Assembly (NCBI GenBank): GCA_963844235.1
Contig: CAWJNF010000001.1
Span: forward strand, 496,001-560,000
Direction of reading: 5' to 3'
Source of the DNA: CAWJNF01 sp963844235
GTDB taxonomy: Bacteria; Actinomycetota; Thermoleophilia; Gaiellales; Gaiellaceae
Length of the DNA: 64,000 nucleotides
Under the pieces are notes generated by a model that worked only from the letters and a program-made list of their open reading frames with translations, did not search any database and was not told the origin of the DNA. This document shows positions 52,877 through 60,832 of the stretch, piece after piece; the stretch's first letter is position 1, and each line of letters opens with the position of its first letter. Position numbers and translations under genes: made by a program.

Positions 52877-53206
52877 GTCTCTCAGCCTCGGTCGGTTCGC
52901 GCCAAGGCGGATCGACTCCGGCGCGCGACGCGTTTGCTATGAGTCCGCCGCTCGAGCGCGTCAAGTCGTTGGCTCTCTCGGACCTGCCGTCGTGAACGTA
53001 TGGATGGCCGCCTCTGTTCCACCGTCGCTGGCTTGCGAGAAACCAGCCGGCCGGAACGGAGACAAGTCTGCAAACACCTGCATCGGTCCTCTCTACCTCT
53101 GGGGTGAGCCGCAGTCATCCGGTGATTCACCAGGAGGTAGATGAGCCCGTCGCCCTCATCGTCCGGCTCGCCCGTCGGTCGAGCAGGAGAACCTCGGGAC
53201 TAACGG
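52877..53206 (+). other. 330-bp gap upstream of the helicase gene
   Basis: Probably holds the minus-strand helicase promoter. An AGGAGG followed closely by an ATG near 53142 on the plus strand opens only a 20-codon frame and is not called. No repeat or RNA gene seen. Confidence 0.4.
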
Positions 53207-53995
53207 CTAGGCGGCGAACTCTTGCATTGCGGCGTTCACTGTTGCTGCGACGACGTCGCCTCGCCCCTCCTCAACCTTGAACAGCGGCGCATTCTGGCGG
53301 TTCGAGACATGGAAGCGAATGCCGTCGGAGAACACGTCCATGTTCAGCAGCTTCGCGTATAGCAACTCGATGGTCTTGTTGCCCATGTATACAACTCGGT
53401 GCGACGTCACGGCCAGAATGCCGCTATCGGCAACTTGCAGTTCGGAGCCGACTACGACGCTCTTACCCCGTACAGCACCTGTGCGGTAGCTGACTCCTTT
53501 CGCGACCCGAAAGCTGACGCCGGATGAGCCGCCGCGCCACTCGCGAATCGCCACCTCCTTCATGAGGGCCGCCAGCGTCTCAAGGTAGACAACCTCGTCC
53601 TTCTTCGTGATCAGCTTGGGCTCGGGGAGAGCATCCAGGCGCCCGCCATTGACGCGTGCCACAAGCAAGCGGTTAAGAACATCGCTGAACGTGGTGTGGA
53701 CCTCCGACGGCTCGATACCAAGCGCGCCCACGACGTCGTCGAAAGCCAATTCTTCCTCGGCTGTCAGAACATCATCGGCGAGGACGTGGTCGGCGTAGTC
53801 TCGGAACGCCTCACTGCCGCGATGCCGGCGTTCCTTCTCCGAGAGTACCCCGAGGCTCGGGTTCTGCTTGAACGTCATCGCGAGCGCACGCGCCTGCTCC
53901 GGCTCGCTCGACGCTGCCGAGCGAGCGAACTCGGTGTAGCTCGAACGCGCCGCCTCAATCTCCTGCTTCTTCTCCTTGGACTGAAACAGCCTCAT
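53207..53995 (-). CDS. Hypothetical protein with C-terminal PH-like (bPH) domain
   Basis: A 262-aa protein with an excellent AAGGAGGT site before the ATG at 53995. The first 70 residues are charged helices, the middle (about 70-150) is helical, and the last about 100 residues read as a bacterial PH-like domain (GILAVTSHRVVYMGNKTIEL, then LLNMDVFSDGIRFHVSNRQ). No membrane segment. Similar C-termini occur in phage- and island-borne proteins of unknown function. It lies alone between the helicase and the small secreted protein. Confidence 0.7.
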   Translation of the reverse strand: MRLFQSKEKKQEIEAARSSYTEFARSAASSEPEQARALAMTFKQNPSLGVLSEKERRHRGSEAFRDYADHVLADDVLTAEEELAFDDVVGALGIEPSEVHTTFSDVLNRLLVARVNGGRLDALPEPKLITKKDEVVYLETLAALMKEVAIREWRGGSSGVSFRVAKGVSYRTGAVRGKSVVVGSELQVADSGILAVTSHRVVYMGNKTIELLYAKLLNMDVFSDGIRFHVSNRQNAPLFKVEEGRGDVVAATVNAAMQEFAA

Positions 53996-54517
53996 GGCTT
54001 TCCGACCTCCTTCCGCTCGCCTCTGCTGACAAAGAAGCTGACCGGCGCTGACAGCGGCGACACGGCCGCGACCGAAGCTGGGCGACTCGAAAGCAGCGAA
54101 CGACTCGTCCGCGATGAGAACGACTGCTTGACCACCGGGTCTCCCTCGTCAGTCGGTCACCGGGTAAGTGAAGGGTAGACCATGTTGCGCGGGATCCGCG
54201 GCCTGCAGTAAGGCGGCGTCGGGCGCGTGACGGAAACGTCACGAATCCGACAGCGTCCGGTGCGGCCCGTACGTATAGGTCAGCCTGAATTGACCTGTTT
54301 GAGTCATCGACCCGGCGTCTTATGGGCGGTATCGTCGGAGAGAGCACATCGCCCGTCTCCCCGACCAGGAGACGATCGCTGGGTCATCTGCATTAAGACG
54401 CCAAAGCCCGGCAAACTCGTCCGCGAGTTCTCGAAGATCATGATCTTTGGCGGGCGAAGCGTGCGCGACTGCTAGGCACCGACCAATATTCGAGTAAGCA
54501 ATACGAAAGGGATTATC
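53996..54517 (+). other. 522-bp gap, no gene seen
   Basis: Slightly lower in GC than the flanks near 54240-54310 and 54480-54520, as expected for promoters of the two divergent genes. No open frame with a ribosome site, no RNA gene and no direct repeats found by eye. Confidence 0.45.
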
Positions 54518-54781
54518 GTGAAGACACTTTGTGTACTCCTGTCCGCCGCCGCTGTGGCCGCAGTGGTCGTCCCCGCCGCGAGCGCCAGCGATACGTCTAG
54601 CGGCGCGCGCTGTCACTCCTCCTACAAGGGCGCCTGCCTGAAAGTGGGGATCGGCGACTACGACTGCGGCGGCGGAAGCGGCAACGGCCCCAACTACGTC
54701 TGGAAGAAAGTCCGAGTGGTCGGCCCAGACGTGTTTCGACTGGACGCCGATCACGACGGTTGGGGCTGCGAGCGCAACTAG
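54518..54781 (+). CDS. Small secreted excalibur-like protein
   Basis: 87 aa. GTG start at 54518 with GAAAGGG upstream. A signal peptide (MKTLCVLLSAAAVAAVVV, cleavage probably after ASA near residue 23) precedes a short domain ending DADHDGWGCERN, the calcium-binding DxDxDGxxCE pattern of excalibur domains. Four cysteines may form disulfides outside the cell. Function unknown; such domains often follow secreted nucleases, but none is fused here. Confidence 0.75.
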   Translation: MKTLCVLLSAAAVAAVVVPAASASDTSSGARCHSSYKGACLKVGIGDYDCGGGSGNGPNYVWKKVRVVGPDVFRLDADHDGWGCERN

Positions 54782-55192
54782 AGGACTCTCGAATGGCCTG
54801 GGGCTTCCTACGCCGATTCGGTCGATTGAATTTCAGCGAAGCAGTGTGCTGCCCCGACTACCCAAGGTCGAGTCCACAGCCGGAGTGGCCTGGGTTGGGG
54901 TTCGGACGGGTGATGCGCCATCGGCTACGTGAGTTGACGCTAACTCGATGCCCATTGGGCGCGGCAGCCCAACGGCGGCCTCCTTGCCGAGGTGTCAACA
55001 CCGCGGAGATGGCTCAGCTGGGCCACTCGCTACAGACCTCCTCGGCACATTCACGCATGTGATCGAGAACTGCGAGGGGAAAGCGAAGATCGGCGGAAGC
55101 CCACAGCCGCGCTGCTCGCGAACAAGCCGTCACACAAGTCAAAGGCTGGCCTGGATGGGCTGGCCGAGCCCGCAATTCCTTTTCTTAAGCCA
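54782..55192 (+). other. 411-bp gap leading to the 3' end of tRNA-Thr
   Basis: A short minus-strand frame reading WASADLRFPLAVLDHMREC and ending near 55010 has protein-like texture but no start and may be a scrap of an integrated gene. No integrase is present. I found no second copy of the tRNA 3' end in the window that would mark an attachment repeat. Confidence 0.4.
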
Positions 55193-55265
55193 AGCCCTCT
55201 TCCGGACTCGAACCGGAGACCCCCTCCTTACCATGGAGGTGCTCTACCAACTGAGCTAAGAGGGC
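55193..55265 (-). tRNA. tRNA-Thr (anticodon GGT)
   Basis: A 73-nt cloverleaf on the minus strand: acceptor GCCCTCT/AGAGGGC, D-arm GCTCAGTTGGTAGAGC, anticodon stem CCTCC/GGAGG with loop ATGGTAA (anticodon GGT, reads ACC), T-arm TCCGG TTCGAGT CCGGA. CCA is not encoded. Its 3' end faces the accessory genes at 49.8-54.8 kb. Confidence 0.96.
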
Positions 55266-55435
55266 GCTTCGGGCGATTCTAGCGCCGCCCGCCCCGCGGC
55301 CGACCCGCGCCCCAACCCGCCCACCAGCCCGGCGAGTCGCATTTCGGCCCGACCCGGCGTACGATGCACGGGCCTGGAGCGCTATGCGGCGCGCTCTTCG
55401 CGCAGGACGAACGACCCTGAGCGAAAGGGGGCACC

Positions 55436-58400
55436 GTGCCCGACGAGGTGACACCAGGTCTCGAAGCGCTCCAGAACGCACTCGCCGACGGCGACATGGA
55501 TCGCGTCCGCGAGGTGCTCGTCTCGCTCGACAAGGAGGATCAGGACCTGCTCCGCCAGGAGCTGGGGGCGCAGACGTTCGAGCGCACGCGCCGCTCCGCT
55601 ACCCGCAGTCGGCGGGGGGCGAAGAAGGGCAAGGTGCTGGTGCTGCCGGGGATCATGGGCTCGCTGCTCGACGTCGTCGACGCGAAGGGCGAGGCGGATC
55701 GCATCTGGCTCAGCGCGCTCAACATCATCCGGGGCCGGATCAAGGAGCTCGAGCTCACGATCGACGGCGAGCCGGCCAAGAAGGGGACGCACGTCACCAC
55801 CGCCGGCCTGTACCGGCAGTACTACGTCCCGATGCTGCTCGAGCTCGACAACCACTGGCACGTGCGGCCGTTCGCCTTCGACTGGCGCGAGCCGATCGAG
55901 CGCAGTGCGGCGCGGCTCGACGGGGAGGTCAAGGCGTTCGGCGACGGCGGCCCGGTCCACCTGATCGCGCACTCGATGGGCGGGCTCGTGTCCCGCTGCT
56001 TCATCAGCCGCTACCGGGACACCTGGAACGCGATGAACGACCCGACGGGCAAGGGTCGCGGCGGGCGGCTGATCCAGCTCGGGACGCCGAACCGGGGCTC
56101 GTTCTCGATCGCGCAGGTCGCTCACCGGCCAGGAGGACGCGCTCAAGAAGCTCGCCCTGTTCGACTTCTGGAACGGCATGGACGACCTGCTCGACGTCGT
56201 CAGCACCTTCTCGGGCATGTACCAGATGCTCCCCTCGCAGCTCGCGAGCCTCGGCGACGACCACGGAAGGCTGTACCAGGCGGCCACGTGGGGCGCGTTC
56301 AAGACGGAGCAGAAGCACCTCGACGGGGCCAAGAAGCTCCACGACGAGCTGAAGACGGTGATCGACCCGCAGCGGCTCGTGTACGTCGCCGGCTACGACC
56401 GCCCGACCATCGCCTCCGTGAAGGTCAACGGCCCGGGGAAGCTCACCTTCGGGATGACCCGCGACGGCGACGGCAAGGTCACGCACGCGCTCGGCTTCCT
56501 CGAGGGCGTCCGCACGTTCTTCGTCGACGAGGATCACGGCGCGCTCGCCCGAACACCCACGTGCTCGCCGCGATCCACGATCTGCTCGAGCGCGGCACGA
56601 CCACCGCGCTCGCGGCGACGAAGCCGACACGCCGCTCGGCCGCGGCTGTCGAGGAGGACACGGCCGTGCGCTCGGCCCGCCGCAAGCAGGAGGAGGCGCG
56701 GCTGGCCGAGCTGCGCGACAAGGCGCAGGTCCAGCGGCGCGGCAAGCAGCCGAGGCTGTCGCCGGCGGAGCAGATCGAGGCGCAGCAGCTGATCATGGCG
56801 GAGTGGCGGGGCCGCACCGCGGAGCCGGCTTGGGCCGAGGAAGCGCCGCCCTCGGAGCCTTCGCAGCTTCCGCCCCCAGCGCGCCGGCGTTCGATCCCGA
56901 TCGAGGTCATCTGGGGCGACGCGACGCGTATCGACGCGGACGTGCACACGGTCGGCCACTACGAGGGAGTGCTGCCCCAGCGAGCGGAGCTGGCGCTCGA
57001 CTGCCTCGTCTCGAACGTCGAGCTGAGCGATGTCCTCGACCCGGCGACCCATGACCAGGCTCGCCGCCGGCTGGTCATCACCCAGCAGACCCGGCGCGGC
57101 CAGCTGCGGGGCGCGCTCGGCGACCTCGACTTCTTCCCGGGCCGGAACGTGCTCGTCGCCGTCGCCGGCATGGGCCGGCCGGGCACGTTCGACTTCGACA
57201 CGCTGAGGCGGGTCGTCAAGGGCATCGTGCTCGGCATCGGCGCCCTCCCCACGACCCGGACCGTGTGCACGGTTCTCATCGGCTCGGGCGAGGGAACGCT
57301 CACCGTGTCGGAGGCCTGCCGCGGGCTCGTCGTCGGCATCGCGGACGCCCTTGCGGACGCGCGGTCGTCCGGCACGCTCCTCGCCCCGATCAGCAAGGTG
57401 ATCGTCGCCGAGCTCTACCGCGAGCGGGCCGAGGAGATCGCCCGGGCGCTGAAGGAGCATGTCGCCTCCCAGGAGGTCAGCGATCGCATCACGTTGACGG
57501 TGAGCGGCTCGCGCCGTGGTCCCGGCGGTCGCGTGGCGACGGAGGATCAGCTGACGCTCCTCCTCGACGCCGCCGTGCGCGCCGCGGCGAAGCCCGGCTC
57601 GCCGGAGGCGAAGGCGCTCGCCTCCCTCGTCGGCGACATCCGCGCCTCGAAGCTCGTCAAGGAAGGTGTGAGCCAGGGCCTCGAGGCGCTGGGCGAGAGC
57701 CGGAAGCGAAGCAAGCTCGGCTACGCCGTCCGCGCCCAGGACACCGGAGCGGGCAGGGGCGGCGCGTACCCGGTCCGCATCTCGTTCTGGCTCGACCAGG
57801 AGCAGGTCCACGCCGCCGCGATCACCGAGACCGCCACGGTGGCAGAGCGGATCGTCAATGTCGACCCGACGCTCGTGACGGAGCTCGTGGAGCGCATGAC
57901 CGACCCCGATCCCGGTGACGGCAACGTCGAGAAGCTCTCCGACATGCTCGTCCGGCTGCTCGTCCCGCACGACTTCCGGTCGGTGCTCGACCGGGGGCCG
58001 TTCGTGTTCGAGGTCGACCGCCCGATGGCGCAGATTCACTGGGAGATGTGTGCCTGCAAGGTCGGCGCGGAGGGCGATGCGCAGCCGCTCAGCATCACGT
58101 CTCCGGTGGCCCGCCAGCTGCGCACGACCTACAGTCCTGCCCCGGTACGGATGCTCTCGCTCGACCGGGCCGTGCGCGTGCTCGTGATCGGCGACCCGGG
58201 CGACCCCGACGAGCAGCTCGACCTGCCCGGCGCCCGGCGCGAGGCGCTCGCCGTTCTCGAGCTGCTCCGGGCCCGCGCACGGGAGGCGGGGGGACGGCTC
58301 GAGGTGGAGGCGCGGATCGGCGCTCCGAGCGTGCCCAGGGAGGGGCCGCTGGCCGACATCCCCGCCGCCGATCGCCTCGAGGTGCTCTACCTGCTCATGA

Positions 58401-58900
58401 AGGGCGGCTGGGACGTCGTGCACTACGCCGGGCACGGCGACTTCGACCCCGATCGCCCGGACCGGGTCGGCTGGCTCTTCGCGGGCGGGCTCCTCACCTC
58501 CGGGGAGCTCGGGCGGCTCGAAGAAGCGCCGCGGCTCGTCGTCGCGAACGCGTGCCTGTCCGGCCTCACCTCGCAGGTCAGCGAGGGCGGTGGCCGGGTC
58601 GAGCAGACGAAGTCGGAGGCGGCGCTGCTAGCGAGCCTGGCCGACGAGTTCTTCCACCTCGGCGTGCGCAACTACGTCGGCACGGCCTGGGAGGTGAACG
58701 ACCTCGGCGCCGAGCAATTCGCCACCGCGCTCTACGACGGCCTCCTGGCCGGGAACCGTGTCGGCGACGCCGTGCTCGCGGCCCGCAGGCTTCTGTGGGA
58801 CCAGCGCGATCTCTACGGCGCGCTCTGGGGCGCCTACCAGCACTACGGGGACCCGACAAGCGACTCGCCGCTCGCTGCGGCGGGAGGAGGCAAGAGATGA
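55436..58900 (+). CDS. Lipase (LCAT/PGAP1-like)-CHAT protease fusion with a central domain of unknown class
   Basis: A 1154-codon frame. Residues about 60-330 are an alpha/beta lipase: VLVLPGIMGSLLD near 67-79, nucleophile in LIAHSMGGLVS near 175-185, and LGTPNRGS near 220. Between 56117 and 56551 the protein runs in another frame (LTGQEDALKKLALFDFWNG, then FFVDEDHGALAR with the likely catalytic His), so two compensating indels must be allowed. Residues about 480-660 (IPIEVIWGDATRIDADVHTV, VLVAVAGMGRPGTFDFDTLR) resemble a macro/M17-N-like fold. The C-terminal CHAT caspase-like protease has His in VVHYAGHGDF near 996 and Cys in VANACLSG near 1038. GTG start at 55436 with GAAAGGGGG upstream. 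Its stop overlaps the Vps62-like gene. It is probably a proteolytically controlled lipase effector. Confidence 0.85.
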   Translation: MPDEVTPGLEALQNALADGDMDRVREVLVSLDKEDQDLLRQELGAQTFERTRRSATRSRRGAKKGKVLVLPGIMGSLLDVVDAKGEADRIWLSALNIIRGRIKELELTIDGEPAKKGTHVTTAGLYRQYYVPMLLELDNHWHVRPFAFDWREPIERSAARLDGEVKAFGDGGPVHLIAHSMGGLVSRCFISRYRDTWNAMNDPTGKGRGGRLIQLGTPNRGSFSIAQVAHRPGGRAQEARPVRLLERHGRPARRRQHLLGHVPDAPLAAREPRRRPRKAVPGGHVGRVQDGAEAPRRGQEAPRRAEDGDRPAAARVRRRLRPPDHRLREGQRPGEAHLRDDPRRRRQGHARARLPRGRPHVLRRRGSRRARPNTHVLAAIHDLLERGTTTALAATKPTRRSAAAVEEDTAVRSARRKQEEARLAELRDKAQVQRRGKQPRLSPAEQIEAQQLIMAEWRGRTAEPAWAEEAPPSEPSQLPPPARRRSIPIEVIWGDATRIDADVHTVGHYEGVLPQRAELALDCLVSNVELSDVLDPATHDQARRRLVITQQTRRGQLRGALGDLDFFPGRNVLVAVAGMGRPGTFDFDTLRRVVKGIVLGIGALPTTRTVCTVLIGSGEGTLTVSEACRGLVVGIADALADARSSGTLLAPISKVIVAELYRERAEEIARALKEHVASQEVSDRITLTVSGSRRGPGGRVATEDQLTLLLDAAVRAAAKPGSPEAKALASLVGDIRASKLVKEGVSQGLEALGESRKRSKLGYAVRAQDTGAGRGGAYPVRISFWLDQEQVHAAAITETATVAERIVNVDPTLVTELVERMTDPDPGDGNVEKLSDMLVRLLVPHDFRSVLDRGPFVFEVDRPMAQIHWEMCACKVGAEGDAQPLSITSPVARQLRTTYSPAPVRMLSLDRAVRVLVIGDPGDPDEQLDLPGARREALAVLELLRARAREAGGRLEVEARIGAPSVPREGPLADIPAADRLEVLYLLMKGGWDVVHYAGHGDFDPDRPDRVGWLFAGGLLTSGELGRLEEAPRLVVANACLSGLTSQVSEGGGRVEQTKSEAALLASLADEFFHLGVRNYVGTAWEVNDLGAEQFATALYDGLLAGNRVGDAVLAARRLLWDQRDLYGALWGAYQHYGDPTSDSPLAAAGGGKR

Positions 58901-60109
58901 GCCCACCGGTACCGGCTGCACCGCTGACCGACGAGCTGCTGCTCGCCCGCTACCGGCCCTGGCTGTACTACGACTCGCTGGAGAGTTACCGGTCCGACTC
59001 GGCCGCGTCGCTGCCGGAGCACGTCTTCGACGGTGGCACCGGCTGGAGCTACGCGAACTCGCTCAAGCGCAAGGGCGGCAGCGTGGTCGCGTCCGCGCGG
59101 CCCGGAGCCCGGGCAGCAGCAGCTCGACCTCGGCTTCCTCGGCGGCTCGAAGTACCGGAACGGCGCTGCGGCGAGCTCGACCGACTTCCTCGACGCCTTC
59201 GGGCGCGACTACGTCGCCGACGCGCGGCGCATGCATGCCAACCCCGACTACGCCGACCGCTGTTACGGGCATATCGTGCGCGAGGCGAACGGGACGCGCT
59301 GGCTGCAGTACTGGTTCTTCTACTACTTCAACGACAAGAGCTTCTGGGGGATCGGCCTGCACGAGGGCGACTGGGAGATGATCCAGCTCCGCCTCGACGC
59401 GAGCGACACGCCGACGATCGCGACGTACGCCCACCACTCGGAGGGCGAGGGCTTCCGCTGGGCTGACCTCCACCGCCGCAAGGTCGGCTCCTACGAGGTG
59501 CCCGTCGTCTACGTCGGCCGCGGCTCGCACGCGTCGTTTGCGAAGCCGGGACAGCACCAGACGATGTGGCCGCTGCCGCCCGACTACGCGGACGGCAAGG
59601 GTGAGAAGAAGCGCCCGGTGCTCGAGACGATCTCGAATGCGACGAGCTGGGTGCCGTGGCCGGGCAAGTGGGGCTCGAGCGACTCCAGCCCGCGGGGACC
59701 GGCCCAGCACGGCCAGTGGCGCGACCCGGCGGCCTGGCACCGCGAGGTGTCGAGCGCCTCGGTGCGGAGCACGCGGGCACGGGCGAGAGCGGCGCCGTCG
59801 CCTCCGGAGCCGCCGGCCCCGACGCTCACCGTGCGGCGCGTCGACGACCGCGCGGTCGTCGAGTACAGCTTCCCGGCCCGGTTGTCCGCCGGCACCGCCC
59901 TTCCGGCCGGCATCACGATCTCGGTCGATCGCAGCGACGACGACCTGCCGCCGGCGACGCAGACGTTCCGCGTCCGCGCCCGCACGGGCACGATCGCGCA
60001 CCCGCTCCCGCTGGAGGACGGCCGCTACGTCGTGCGCGCCGCCGCGCTGAGCGAGGACGGGATCTCGAGCAAGGTCGTCTCGCGCAAGCTCACCGGCCGG
60101 CGGCGATGA
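58897..60109 (+). CDS. Vps62-like protein with C-terminal beta-sandwich, reconstructed across a frameshift at about 59103
   Basis: ATG at 58897 overlaps the CHAT-lipase stop (ATGA), so the two are co-translated. The first frame gives ARYRPWLYYDSLESYRSDSA and GTGWSYANSLKRKGG; after one extra base near 59103 the protein continues as EPGQQQLDLGFLGG to the stop at 60109, about 403 aa. The Vps62-like core has YWFFYYFNDKSFWGIGLHEG and then DWEMIQLRL, and VVYVGRGSHASFA. The last about 100 residues form an Ig-like beta-sandwich (TQTFRVRARTGTIAHPLPL). No signal peptide or membrane helix. The function of bacterial Vps62-like domains is unknown; coupling suggests a partner or substrate of the lipase-CHAT protein. 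Confidence 0.78.
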
Positions 60110-60116
60110 GCAGCGC

Positions 60117-60770
60117 TCAGAACAGACCAGCGTCGGTGAACTGCGGTACACCGCCCTGCCAGATCGCGTACGCAGCGATCAGGATCGCGGCGACGCCGAA
60201 TCCGGCCGCGCAGGTGACGACGAGCGGGCGTCGCTCCTTCCATGCCCAAGTGGCAAAGACGACCGCCCCCGCGAGCGCGAGCCACCAGGTACCGCCCTCG
60301 ACCGTGCTGGTGAAAAGCGTGAAGCCGAGCAGCAGCGCCGTCACGGCCATGACGGCGAGTGACCGCGGTTTCCCGGGAGGTCGCCCCGAGAGCTGCTCGG
60401 CAAGACAGATCGCAGCGACGAGCGCGATCCAACCGAGATGCCACTCGTGATGGCTGAAGGGCTCGTCCCAGAAGTGCGTGACGCGCTCGGCTTCTCCGGA
60501 AAGCTCCTCGTGGCCGATCGAGTTGGCCGCGAGATGGATCCCGTGGCCGTCGACGTAGAGGACTCCGGCGAGGACGGCCAGCGCGATCGGCCACACACCG
60601 CCGCCGAGTATCGCGAGGGTCACTGCCGCGGCGGCGGCGACGGCGAACGGCGTCGCCAGGTCGATCCAGTCGCCGGCCGTTTCGCCGGCGAGCGCAGGCA
60701 CGTGGTGAAAGACGGCGAAGGCGGCCGCGAAGGCAAGGAGTGCCCATTGCTCCCGAGAGGGCCGAGCCAC
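60117..60770 (-). CDS. Integral membrane protein, six helices with conserved histidines
   Basis: A 217-aa protein with about six predicted helices. Histidines cluster at FHHVPALAGE, VDGHGIHLAANSIGHEEL and HFWDEPFSHHEWHLGW, spaced in and between helices as in membrane metal or lipid enzymes. I do not recognise a named family. GTG start at 60770 without a clear ribosome site; the first bases are 62 bp from the divergent GMC gene start. It ends 8 bp from the Vps62-like gene stop (convergent). Confidence 0.75.
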   Translation of the reverse strand: MARPSREQWALLAFAAAFAVFHHVPALAGETAGDWIDLATPFAVAAAAAVTLAILGGGVWPIALAVLAGVLYVDGHGIHLAANSIGHEELSGEAERVTHFWDEPFSHHEWHLGWIALVAAICLAEQLSGRPPGKPRSLAVMAVTALLLGFTLFTSTVEGGTWWLALAGAVVFATWAWKERRPLVVTCAAGFGVAAILIAAYAIWQGGVPQFTDAGLF

Positions 60771-60832
60771 GGCGAGCGCCGATGGTATCCGACGGAATCG
60801 TCGAGACCGGCTCGGCGACGGAGGTGTCGCCG

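Noticed and set aside
53142..53204. ATG preceded by AGGAGG on the plus strand
   Set aside because: The spacing is too short and the frame closes after 20 codons.
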